Of a stretch of 19,737 nucleotides of DNA, positions 7,383-14,190 are shown piece after piece. The DNA comes from Bifidobacterium breve (GTDB lineage Bacteria; Actinomycetota; Actinomycetes; S36-B12). The stretch covers positions 1 to 19,737 of the forward strand of contig CALPZT020000003.1 in NCBI GenBank assembly GCA_943328365.2, read 5' to 3'. The translations under genes were made by a program, and so were the position numbers. Within the stretch, counting starts at the first letter, position 1. Every line of letters starts with the position of its first letter. The notes under the pieces were generated by a model that was not told where the DNA came from, searched no databases, and worked only from the letters and a program-made list of their open reading frames with translations.

Positions 7383-8941
7383 CGCTCGTGCACCGCACCG
7401 AGGTGAACCTCGTTGCGAGCGCCGACCGGGTGATGTGCCGCATCTTCATTCCTGGCGATGAGTTGCACCTGCCCGGGGCGTCTCGTGCCGAGAGCGTGCT
7501 CGAACGCATCGGATGGCTCACCGAGGATCAGGTGGACGAGGCTCTCGCTCGCACCATTGATCGGTTCGAGGGACGTCACCGGCACCTGAACCGCGAGTTC
7601 GAGCTGCACTTCGAGGCCGTCTCTCATCTCATCCAGGACGTGAGCTCGGTGTCGGCGTCACGCCGATCGCTCATCGGGGCGTACTTCACCCAGGAGTACG
7701 CCTTCGAGTCCACGGCCTACTTCAATCCCTCGATGGTCGCGCACCCCGACCAGTCGGGCGTCCCCGAGGGAAGTGTGCGCTTCGTCATGAGCGTCCGTGC
7801 GGTTGGTGAGGGGCATATCTCGAGCATCGTGTTCCGCACCGGACTCATCGGCCCGCTCGGTGAGATCGAGATGGATCCCGTCTCGAAGTACGCGACAACC
7901 CGTGCGCACCGCTACACCGCGCTCACCAGTCGCCTCGTCCGACGAGCGGCAGTCGAGCGGGGCTTGGATTCCTCTGAATTGCAGTCGGTTCTCGGCACCC
8001 TTCCTGAGACGTTCACCCCGGAGGAACTCGAGGTGAGCATGGAGCTCCTTCAGGTCACGCGCAGCGGCACCACGCCGATCGCGAATGTCGTGAACGAACT
8101 GCGCGATCTTGCCCAGAGCACGTACGAGGTCGATTTCGATGAGTCCACTGACCTGACCGAGCGGGTGATGTGGCCGACCGTCAGCCACGAGCGTCATGGC
8201 ATGGAGGATGCTCGATGGGTTCAATTCACCGAGCCGGATGGGCGAGTGAACTACCGCGCGACGTACGCCGGCTACGACGGAGTCGACATCGTCATCCGGG
8301 GTCTCGAGACGTCAGACTTTCGCCGGTTCTCCTCGATGCAGCTCACCGGGCACGCCGTGGCGAACAAGGGCCTGGCGCTCTTTCCGCGGCAGGTGAACGG
8401 GCGATACGCAGCGATATCACGGTGGGACCGCGAGTCGAACTCGATCGCCTACTCCCATGACGGCTACCACTGGGACGAGGGGAAGACCTTCCAGATGGCC
8501 ACGCAGCCATGGGAGGTCGTGCACCTCGGCAACTGCGGTTCGCCGATCGAGACCTCGGCCGGATGGATCGTCCTCACCCACGGGGTCGGCCCGATGCGCG
8601 AGTACTTCATCGGTGCCGTGCTCCTGGATCTGGAGGACCCGTCGAAGATGCTTGCCGCCCTGCCGCACCCGCTGCTCTCGGCGAATGAGAAGGAGCGCAA
8701 TGGCTACGTCCCGAACGTCGTCTACTCCTGCGGATCGCTGCTCCACGGGGAAGTGCTCGTCATTCCCTATGGCATCGCGGACGCCAAGACAGGCATTGCC
8801 ACGGTCGAGGTCGACGAGCTGCTCACCGAGCTGCTGAAGTTCCGCAGGCGTCGGGCGAGCGATGCCAGGGCATCTGATTCCTGGCGTGATCGGGACAGTG
8901 CCGATGATGCCCCTGTCGGCAGGAAGATGGCGGCATCATGA
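7379..8941 (+). CDS. GH130-family glycoside phosphorylase/hydrolase, long form
   Basis: The 520-residue protein shows the five-bladed propeller motifs of GH130: EDARW (276-280), YDGVDIVIRGLETSDF, NKGLALFPR (from 329), GNCGSPIET (from 384), a GWIVLTHGVGPMREYFIGA strand pair, DLEDPSKML and NGYVPNVVYSCG. GH130 enzymes act on beta-mannosides, mostly by reversible phosphorolysis releasing mannose 1-phosphate; some members are hydrolases. This one is longer than the usual 300-400 residues. About 140 N-terminal residues precede ISSIVFRTG, and a helical insert of about 110 residues separates that strand from the EDAR motif. The last 35 residues are charged and probably disordered. It is cytoplasmic. 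The start is ATG 7379, overlapping the previous stop as ATGA. Which sugar it uses, and whether phosphate is the nucleophile, cannot be decided here. Confidence 0.88.
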   Translation: MTLVHRTEVNLVASADRVMCRIFIPGDELHLPGASRAESVLERIGWLTEDQVDEALARTIDRFEGRHRHLNREFELHFEAVSHLIQDVSSVSASRRSLIGAYFTQEYAFESTAYFNPSMVAHPDQSGVPEGSVRFVMSVRAVGEGHISSIVFRTGLIGPLGEIEMDPVSKYATTRAHRYTALTSRLVRRAAVERGLDSSELQSVLGTLPETFTPEELEVSMELLQVTRSGTTPIANVVNELRDLAQSTYEVDFDESTDLTERVMWPTVSHERHGMEDARWVQFTEPDGRVNYRATYAGYDGVDIVIRGLETSDFRRFSSMQLTGHAVANKGLALFPRQVNGRYAAISRWDRESNSIAYSHDGYHWDEGKTFQMATQPWEVVHLGNCGSPIETSAGWIVLTHGVGPMREYFIGAVLLDLEDPSKMLAALPHPLLSANEKERNGYVPNVVYSCGSLLHGEVLVIPYGIADAKTGIATVEVDELLTELLKFRRRRASDARASDSWRDRDSADDAPVGRKMAAS

Positions 8942-9143
8942 CCGATGGCGATGAGGCGCTGGCAAGGCAGCGAAGAAGCGGCTGAAGGCGCAGTCCGATC
9001 TCAAGCGAATTGCCAGGATCTTCGGCATGAGCATTGCACTGGCATTCATGGGATATGCCGGATACGGGCCGCGAGAACGGGTGCTGTCGCAGGGCGAGAT
9101 CGATGCGGAGATGCGCCGGTTCCGGGGCGAGCCGGCAGGCTGA
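8938..9143 (+). pseudogene. Small coding sequence with apparent -1 frameshift (unknown function)
   Basis: ATG 8938 overlaps the GH130 stop as ATGA and starts MTDGDEALARQRRSG, stopping at 8983-8985. From about 8964 another frame reads KAAKKRLKAQSDLKRIARIFG, then MSIALAFMGYAGYG and a charged tail to TGA 9141-9143. It is GC3-rich and protein-like, but has a stop at 8952-8954 and no ATG or GTG before ATG 9027. Joining the frames by adding one base near 8964 gives about 68 residues: an acidic N-terminus, a basic helix, a short hydrophobic stretch and a charged C-terminus. So this may be a gene with a one-base deletion, a sequencing error or a -1 frameshift. Alternatively a 38-residue peptide starts at ATG 9027, which has AGGA 8 nt upstream. 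I recognise no family. Confidence 0.45.
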
Positions 9144-9215
9144 TCGAGCAACCTGCCGAGCAGGGGTCGCGGGGCGTGTGCCAAGGTCAGGTCACTCAAC
9201 GCCTTGGAGGCGCGC

Positions 9216-9959
9216 GTGATCGGCCTGGGCACCATCATCAACGTCGTCGCGATTCTCGTGGGCGCCTCCCTCGGCGTGCTGCTCGGCCATCGCATGCCCG
9301 AGCGCACGCGTGTCACGGTGACCGATGCACTCGGCCTCGTCACGCTCGTCATCGGCGCCCTGAACATCATGGCCCTCGTCGATGGCGACTTCACTGATGC
9401 GGTGGGCGACGCTGCGCCTCTGCTCATCGTCCTTGGTGCACTCCTCATCGGAGGCGTCACCGGGTCGCTTCTTCGAATCGAGGATCGACTCGAGGCGGGC
9501 GGACGGTACATCCAGCGGAAGTTCTCCCGATCGAATGCCGGCGAAGGCCGGTCTCGATTCGTCGAGGGGTTCGTCGACACCTCGCTCATCTTCTGCATCG
9601 GCCCGCTCGCGGTACTCGGCTCGCTGAGCGACGGCCTCGGCCAGGGCATCGAGCAGCTCGCCCTGAAATCGACCCTCGACGGCTTCGCCTCCCTCGCATT
9701 CGCTGCCTCCCTCGGATGGGGGGTGGCGGCAGCCGCGATCTCCGTCGGCATCGTCCAGGGAGTCCTCACCGTGCTCGCGGCCCTCGTCGGGCCCTTCCTC
9801 TCTGCGGCCCTCGTTGCGTCGATCACGGCGACCGGCGGCGTCATGCTGCTCGGCGTCGGCCTGCGCATTCTCAACATCCGGCAGGTACCGGTCGGCGACA
9901 TGCTCCCGGCCCTCATCGTCGCCCCGATCCTCACGCTCGCGGTGGCGCACTTCATGTAG
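9216..9959 (+). CDS. DUF554 family integral membrane protein
   Basis: The 247-residue protein consists mainly of Ala/Leu/Val/Ile/Gly helices, about six or seven membrane segments. The N-terminal IGLGTIINVVAILVGASLG is the characteristic opening of DUF554 (YdfK-like) proteins. Further motifs are RVTVTDALGLVTLVIG, FVDTSLIFCIGPLAVLGS and the repeat-like C-terminal half ending LPALIVAPIL. Its role is not established; transport has been suggested for the family. GTG 9216 is chosen because GGAGG lies 5 nt upstream and the protein then starts at the conserved motif. A TTG at 9204 would put the ribosome site inside the gene. It is preceded by the frameshifted small gene and is convergent with the ABC permease, 23 bp between stops and no clear terminator. 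Confidence 0.88.
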   Translation: MIGLGTIINVVAILVGASLGVLLGHRMPERTRVTVTDALGLVTLVIGALNIMALVDGDFTDAVGDAAPLLIVLGALLIGGVTGSLLRIEDRLEAGGRYIQRKFSRSNAGEGRSRFVEGFVDTSLIFCIGPLAVLGSLSDGLGQGIEQLALKSTLDGFASLAFAASLGWGVAAAAISVGIVQGVLTVLAALVGPFLSAALVASITATGGVMLLGVGLRILNIRQVPVGDMLPALIVAPILTLAVAHFM

Positions 9960-9982
9960 TTGCGTGAGATCGGATGGTCGCG

Positions 9983-10780
9983 TCAGGTCGAGATGTCTCG
10001 TCGGTTGAAAGCGAGGACGGACGCCGCGAGGATCACCACCGACGTCCCCGCCAGCCACCCGACGCTCGACAGGGCCAGGCCGTTGCTGATCGGATCGCCA
10101 CCGAGCGCCCACTGGAATGGATTCACCGGGGTCACGGCATCGAATGTGTCGACGAGCGGAGCCAGCGAGTAGAGCACGAAGGCGGCGATACCGAGGGCGA
10201 TCCCAACGCCCGTCGCGATCCCGGGCCGACCGACGAGCGCGCCAATGAGGAAGCCGAGCGATGCGAAGAGCATCCCGAGCAGGGCGCAGGAGAAGGACGC
10301 GGCGAAGAGATTCGCAGCCGAAACATCGATGTTGACGAGCCGCGTGCCGATGATGAGCGTTGCGGCGAGAATGATGCAGAGCCCGAGGAGGACGAGCGCA
10401 GTCGCGATCATCTTCGTCACGATGATCCGGACCCGCGAGACGGGGAGGGTGAGAAGAATGTCGGCGGTGCCCCGGTGCTCCTCCTCGGCGGTGGCCGCAG
10501 CACCCCAGCTCACCCCGACCGCGATGAGGATGAGCGGGACCATGAAGCTGAAGAGCTCGACGTTGAGGAACCCTGGTCCGGAGGTGTAGTCGGTCATCCG
10601 GAACACCTCCTGCATAGCCTGCGGAAAGCTCTCGATCATCTGGCTCACCCCCTCGGAGGATTCCCGGATGCTCGGGTAGACCCATAGCTGGATTGCGGCA
10701 ATTGCGATGAGGCCGCCGGCCCAGGATGCGAGGCCCTTCCAGTGGTCACGCCACGACTTCGTCAGCAGGGCGGTGAGCAC
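9983..10780 (-). CDS. ABC-2 type exporter permease (half-size)
   Basis: The 265-residue protein has about six membrane helices. It begins VLTALLTKSWRDHWKGLASWAGG, has a cytoplasmic AAATAEEEHRGTADILLTLPVSR stretch that is typical of ABC-2 permeases near the coupling region, and ends ASVLAFNRRDI, also typical. Relatives of the exporter-of-polyketide type are about twice as long with two such halves, so this one probably works as a homodimer with the adjacent ATPase. Start GTG 10780 is preferred because GGGAGG lies 8 nt upstream. The open frame extends to ATG 10834, but that part lies inside the ATPase gene and reads Ser/Arg-rich. The chosen start overlaps the ATPase 3' end by 35 bp, which fits coupling. 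The exported substrate is unknown. Confidence 0.85.
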   Translation of the reverse strand: MLTALLTKSWRDHWKGLASWAGGLIAIAAIQLWVYPSIRESSEGVSQMIESFPQAMQEVFRMTDYTSGPGFLNVELFSFMVPLILIAVGVSWGAAATAEEEHRGTADILLTLPVSRVRIIVTKMIATALVLLGLCIILAATLIIGTRLVNIDVSAANLFAASFSCALLGMLFASLGFLIGALVGRPGIATGVGIALGIAAFVLYSLAPLVDTFDAVTPVNPFQWALGGDPISNGLALSSVGWLAGTSVVILAASVLAFNRRDIST

Positions 10781-11696
10781 GGCGATCACCTCCCTGGACG
10801 AGAGAGAAGAAGATCTGGTCGAGGCTCGGCTCATGGGTTCGAACGCTCAGGACTCCGAGGTCGACCGCGTGGCGGAGCAGCCCCGTTTCCTCACCGGTCA
10901 TCGTGCATGTCACCTGGCTTCCGCGCGACCGCACATCCGTGACTCCTTCGATCACGGCGAACGGTGCGGTTGCCACGGGCTGGGGAAAGTCGAGGTCGAT
11001 CGTGCGCAGGGCCCGGCGCTTGAGGGAGGCGATGTCCTCGACGACGAGCAGGTGACCCTCGTCGATGATCGCGACTCGGCCCGCGAGGTGATCGACCTCG
11101 CTGAGCACGTGCGATGACAGGAGTATGGCAGCGCCCTGCTGCTGAGCCTCGTCGATGAGGGCCTCGAATTCGCGCTGGACGATGGGATCAAGGCCAGCGG
11201 TCGGCTCGTCGAGGATGAGCACGTCGGGGGAGTGCATGAACGCCTGCACGACGCCGATCTTCTGCTGGTTGCCCTTCGACAGGTCATGGATGTGACGGGT
11301 GAGATCGAGGTTGAGCCGCTCGCTCAGGTCGTTGATGCGTCGGGTCATGGCCCCGCCGCGCATTCGCGCGAGGAATCGAAGGTACTCGCCGCCGGTGAGG
11401 TTGCCGTAGAGGACGAGAGCGCCTGGGAGATAGCCGATTCGGTGCCGGAGGCTGGCAGGCGCCGAGGCGACGTCGGCGCCGAGCACGGTGGCGGAGCCCC
11501 GCGTGATGCGCAGCAGCCCGACGATCATCCGTATTGCGGTCGTTTTTCCGGCGCCGTTGGGGCCCAGGAATCCGAACACCTCGCCGGGCATGACATCGAA
11601 GGTGAGGTCCTCGACCCCGAGGTTATGCCCGTAGTACTTCGTGAGCCCGGCGAGACAGATCGACGGCCGACCGGCTGCGACCCCATCGGCGTCCAT
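10746..11696 (-). CDS. ABC transporter ATP-binding protein (drug/lipid exporter type)
   Basis: The 316-residue ATPase has all nucleotide-binding motifs: Walker A GPNGAGKT (45-52), signature LSKGNQQK (139-146), Walker B LILDEP (160-165) and D-loop AGLDP, then an H-loop His in SSHVLSEVDHL. The Q-loop region reads YLPG, as is common in exporters of the CcmA/multidrug type. The C-terminal 90 residues form the usual accessory domain and end EPSLDQIFFSLV. It pairs with the overlapping permease downstream to form an exporter in the cytoplasmic membrane. ATG 11696 is chosen because TACCTT lies exactly 6 nt upstream, a leaderless arrangement; the 53-residue open extension to 11855 would run into the divergent oxidoreductase gene. 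No operon regulator is adjacent, so the substrate is unknown. Confidence 0.92.
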   Translation of the reverse strand: MDADGVAAGRPSICLAGLTKYYGHNLGVEDLTFDVMPGEVFGFLGPNGAGKTTAIRMIVGLLRITRGSATVLGADVASAPASLRHRIGYLPGALVLYGNLTGGEYLRFLARMRGGAMTRRINDLSERLNLDLTRHIHDLSKGNQQKIGVVQAFMHSPDVLILDEPTAGLDPIVQREFEALIDEAQQQGAAILLSSHVLSEVDHLAGRVAIIDEGHLLVVEDIASLKRRALRTIDLDFPQPVATAPFAVIEGVTDVRSRGSQVTCTMTGEETGLLRHAVDLGVLSVRTHEPSLDQIFFSLVQGGDRRAHRPADEVVA

Positions 11697-11702
11697 TGAA
11701 TG

Positions 11703-11708
11703 AAGGTA
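11703..11708 (-). promoter_or_regulatory. -10 box, leaderless, for the ABC ATPase
   Basis: On the minus strand TACCTT is followed by 6 nt and the start ATG (11696). Six bases is the distance expected when transcription starts at the A of the start codon. No Shine-Dalgarno is present. Confidence 0.5.
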
Positions 11709-11760
11709 GGCGCCGGGACGCGATGTTCGCGAGAGTCGAAGGTCTCGGCTCGACGGGTCA

Positions 11761-11766
11761 TAGGGT
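11761..11766 (+). promoter_or_regulatory. -10 box, leaderless, for the Gfo/Idh oxidoreductase
   Basis: TAGGGT is followed by CCTTCC and then ATG 11773, so the mRNA probably begins at the start codon. The divergent -10 for the ABC ATPase lies 52 bp away. No Shine-Dalgarno is present and no clear -35 could be assigned. Confidence 0.5.
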
Positions 11767-11772
11767 CCTTCC

Positions 11773-12780
11773 ATGGAACCCTTGCGCATTGGCGTCCTCG
11801 GAGCAGCCCGGATCAGTGAGCCCGCGATCGTCACCCCGGCACAGCTGACCGGCACCCGACTCGTGGCGGTGGCCGCGCGCGACTCGTCGCGGGCTGAGTC
11901 CTTTGCCCGCCAGCATGGTGTCGAGCGGGTTGTCGGCTCATACGAGGCCCTCGTCGATGACCCTGAGGTCGAGGCGATCTACAACCCGCTCGCCAATGGC
12001 CTGCACGGGCCCTGGAACCTGCGAGCCATCGCCGCCGGCAAGCACGTACTGAGCGAGAAGCCGTTCGCAAGCAACCTCGCCGAGGCGCTCGTGGTGCGAG
12101 ATGCCGGTAACGCGGCCGGCGTTCGCGTCATGGAGGCGTTTCACTACCGCTATCACCCCGTGATGCTCCGCATGATGGAACTGGCATCAGGCGGCGAGCT
12201 CGGCAGCATCGTCCGCGTTGAGATGGACGCCGATATCCCTGCTCCGCCGCTCGATGACCCCCGCTGGTCGGTCGAGCTCGCCGGCGGGGCGCTCATGGAC
12301 CTCGGCTGCTACAGCCTGCACGTGAACCGCACGCTCGGCGCCTACCTCGGCGGCGATCCGGTGCTCGTCGCGGCGAGGGGGCGCGAGCACCCCGGGGCAC
12401 CGGGGGTCGACGAGTGGGTCGAGGCGGATCTCGAGTTTCCGTCGGGCGCCACCGGGGCGGCGAACTGCAATATGGCGGCGCGCGAGGTGCGTTTCGCGCT
12501 GCGGATCATCGGTACCGAGGGCGAGGCGCTCGCGCACAACCTGCTTGCGCCACCGGTCGATGACCGCATCACCGTGTCGATCGGCGGCGCCCGCCGTGTC
12601 GAGCACCTCGGAACCCGCACCTCGTACACCTACCAGCTCGAGGCATTCACCCAGTGGGTGCGCGAGGGCGGGACTATCCCGACCGACGCCGACGATGCGG
12701 TCGAGAACATGCGCATGATCGATGCCGTCTACGAGGCGTGCGGGATGCCGCTGCGCCGGACCTTCGGCTCTTCGGCCTGA
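11773..12780 (+). CDS. Gfo/Idh/MocA family oxidoreductase
   Basis: The 335-residue protein begins with a Rossmann strand and GxxG-type dinucleotide loop (RIGVLGAARIS), in place of the strict GxGxxG. It continues with VEAIYNPLANGLH and the hallmark EKP (95-97, in VLSEKPFA). The catalytic-domain motif GALMDLGCYSLH and a C-terminal beta-sheet domain with YTYQLEAF follow. Family members reduce or oxidise sugars, inositols and related polyols, or other carbonyl compounds, with NAD(P); some act on dihydrodiols. The exact substrate cannot be told from the motifs. It is expressed from its own leaderless promoter, divergent from the ABC exporter. It is convergent with trmB, 9 bp between stops, with no room for a hairpin terminator. 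Confidence 0.9.
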   Translation: MEPLRIGVLGAARISEPAIVTPAQLTGTRLVAVAARDSSRAESFARQHGVERVVGSYEALVDDPEVEAIYNPLANGLHGPWNLRAIAAGKHVLSEKPFASNLAEALVVRDAGNAAGVRVMEAFHYRYHPVMLRMMELASGGELGSIVRVEMDADIPAPPLDDPRWSVELAGGALMDLGCYSLHVNRTLGAYLGGDPVLVAARGREHPGAPGVDEWVEADLEFPSGATGAANCNMAAREVRFALRIIGTEGEALAHNLLAPPVDDRITVSIGGARRVEHLGTRTSYTYQLEAFTQWVREGGTIPTDADDAVENMRMIDAVYEACGMPLRRTFGSSA

Positions 12781-12789
12781 CCTTGCCGG

Positions 12790-13440
12790 TCAGTCGGCCG
12801 TGCGCACGTAGCGCAGGTCGGTGATTGCGCGGCCCTGATCGAGCGCGGTCTGCTCGAAGCGGGTGATGGGACGCTCGCTCGGGCGAGCGATGACCCCGCC
12901 CTCCCACATTGGATGGGCATCGAGCACGTCGAGCATCTGCTCGGCGTAGGGCGCCCAGTCGGTGGCGAGATCCCAGGTGGCCGACGGCTTTGCCCGGGTG
13001 CCGAGCAGCGTTGCGTGCTCAGGCGTGACGAGCCGGCGCTTGTGGTGCCGCGCCTTCGGCCACGGGTCGGGAAAGTAGAGCCGATAGCCCGCGAGGGATC
13101 CCTCGGGGATCATCGCGCGGAGCACCTCGAGGGCGTCGGCTTCCATGACCCGGACGTTCGTGAGGCCCGCTGCCCTGACCCGATGGAGGAGATCGCCGAT
13201 GCCCGGCGTGTGGACGTCGATGGCGAGCAGGCCGAGATCGAGCCGCTGCTGCGCCATCTCGACCGTCGCGGCACCGGTGCCGAACCCGATCTCCATGATG
13301 ACCGGCAGTCCGCCCCACTCATCCTCGAGGGTGAACCCGGCGTCGTCCATATCGATGAGGAGGCCATCGTGCAGGTCGAGGGCCGCGGCCTGACGGGGCG
13401 TGACGCGGCCCCGACGCGGCTTATAGGTGCGGATCGACAC
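12790..13440 (-). CDS. trmB: tRNA (guanine-N7-)-methyltransferase TrmB
   Basis: The 216-residue enzyme uses S-adenosylmethionine to methylate guanine 46 in the variable loop of tRNAs. The SAM site motif EIGFGTG is at residues 50-56. The diagnostic catalytic block FPDPWPKARHHKRRL starts at residue 123, and the C-terminal RPITRFE motif of TrmB is present. Length is normal. The start is GTG 13440, preceded on the minus strand by TAGCGT with a 7-nt gap, a leaderless pattern. It lies 36 bp downstream of the S51-type peptidase in the same direction and may also be read from the MFS operon. Confidence 0.95.
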   Translation of the reverse strand: MSIRTYKPRRGRVTPRQAAALDLHDGLLIDMDDAGFTLEDEWGGLPVIMEIGFGTGAATVEMAQQRLDLGLLAIDVHTPGIGDLLHRVRAAGLTNVRVMEADALEVLRAMIPEGSLAGYRLYFPDPWPKARHHKRRLVTPEHATLLGTRAKPSATWDLATDWAPYAEQMLDVLDAHPMWEGGVIARPSERPITRFEQTALDQGRAITDLRYVRTAD

Positions 13441-13447
13441 GCTGACG

Positions 13448-13453
13448 ACGCTA
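13448..13453 (-). promoter_or_regulatory. Putative -10 box, leaderless, for trmB
   Basis: On the minus strand TAGCGT is followed by 7 nt and GTG 13440. It lies in the 36-bp gap between the S51-type gene and trmB, so trmB could have its own start in addition to read-through. Confidence 0.4.
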
Positions 13454-13476
13454 GCCCACTGCGGGCCGGTCGACGG

Positions 13477-14190
13477 TCAGCAGTCGACCTGCAGGCCCAT
13501 CGGGGAGTTCACGCGGTAGCGGCGATCGGCATCGACCCTCCACACGGACTGCCGGCCACGGGCACTGAACTGCCACTCCGGGGTGGTCGACGGCTCTGCG
13601 ATGAACGCGGTGTCCTCGTCGATGCCGATGATCTGCGCATCGTCGGTGACGAGCGGGCGCAGGGCGAAGTCGGGCATCCACTTGGTGTAGCGATCGAAGT
13701 GGGGGAGGACTCGGATTCCGGGGACGATGCCGAGGCCGTCGACGCCACCGTTGCGCGGATGCCGGAAATCCGGGACGTAGCCGGCGAGTGCCATGGCGCC
13801 TGCGCTGCAGCCGGCGAGTGACGCGCCGGCTTGCCACTCGCGCTTGATTGCCGCCCACACCTTGGTACCGGCGAGGGTGCGGGCGAGGAAGCTTGGGTTG
13901 CCGCCGGAAAGGTAGATGAGCCCGGCGCCCTTGATCTGCTCGGCCCAGATGGGATCGTCGGCGTCAGGGCGCATCCGGACGTCGATGACGACCTGCTCGG
14001 CACCGAGCCGGGCCGCCGACGCGGCGCCGAGATCATGCCAGCGCTTGAGCGACGCGGCACCCTCCGGTGCTGCGGCGGTCGCGAGTTGGACGAAGCGCTG
14101 CGGCCGGCCTTCGAGGAGCCAGGCCTCGACCTCGCTCATGACGGGGAGGTATTCGCCGCTGCCGACGAGAGCGATGCGTCCGGCTGTCAT
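13477..14190 (-). CDS. Peptidase S51-like (class I glutamine-amidotransferase-like fold) protein
   Basis: The 237-residue cytoplasmic protein has IALVGSGEY at its start, a LIYLSGGNPSFLARTL segment, and the nucleophile elbow AGCSAGAM with Ser129. GIDEDTA follows. This order is that of peptidase S51 (dipeptidase E and cyanophycinase relatives), which carry the catalytic Ser in G-x-S-A-G. The Cys just before Ser129 is not in the nucleophile position. Members cleave Asp-X dipeptides or cyanophycin; many actinobacterial versions have no assigned substrate. Its ATG overlaps the stop of the MFS gene as ATGA, so it is coupled to it. A leaderless-type TACGCT also lies 6 nt upstream, inside the MFS C-terminus. 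Confidence 0.85.
   Translation of the reverse strand: MTAGRIALVGSGEYLPVMSEVEAWLLEGRPQRFVQLATAAAPEGAASLKRWHDLGAASAARLGAEQVVIDVRMRPDADDPIWAEQIKGAGLIYLSGGNPSFLARTLAGTKVWAAIKREWQAGASLAGCSAGAMALAGYVPDFRHPRNGGVDGLGIVPGIRVLPHFDRYTKWMPDFALRPLVTDDAQIIGIDEDTAFIAEPSTTPEWQFSARGRQSVWRVDADRRYRVNSPMGLQVDC

Noticed and set aside
9133..9158. Inverted repeat CGGCAGG-N12-CCTGCCG at the end of the small gene
   Set aside because: It could form a hairpin, but there is no T-tract, the left arm is coding, and GC-rich DNA yields such short repeats by chance.
9192..10685. 497-codon open frame on the minus strand
   Set aside because: It overlaps both DUF554 (antisense) and the ABC permease (other frame). Both of those have clear family motifs; this frame has only Arg/Asp/Glu-rich stretches.
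10781..10834. N-terminal extension of the ABC permease to ATG 10834
   Set aside because: The added residues are Ser/Arg-rich, lie within the ATPase gene, and lack a ribosome site. GTG 10780 has GGGAGG at good spacing.
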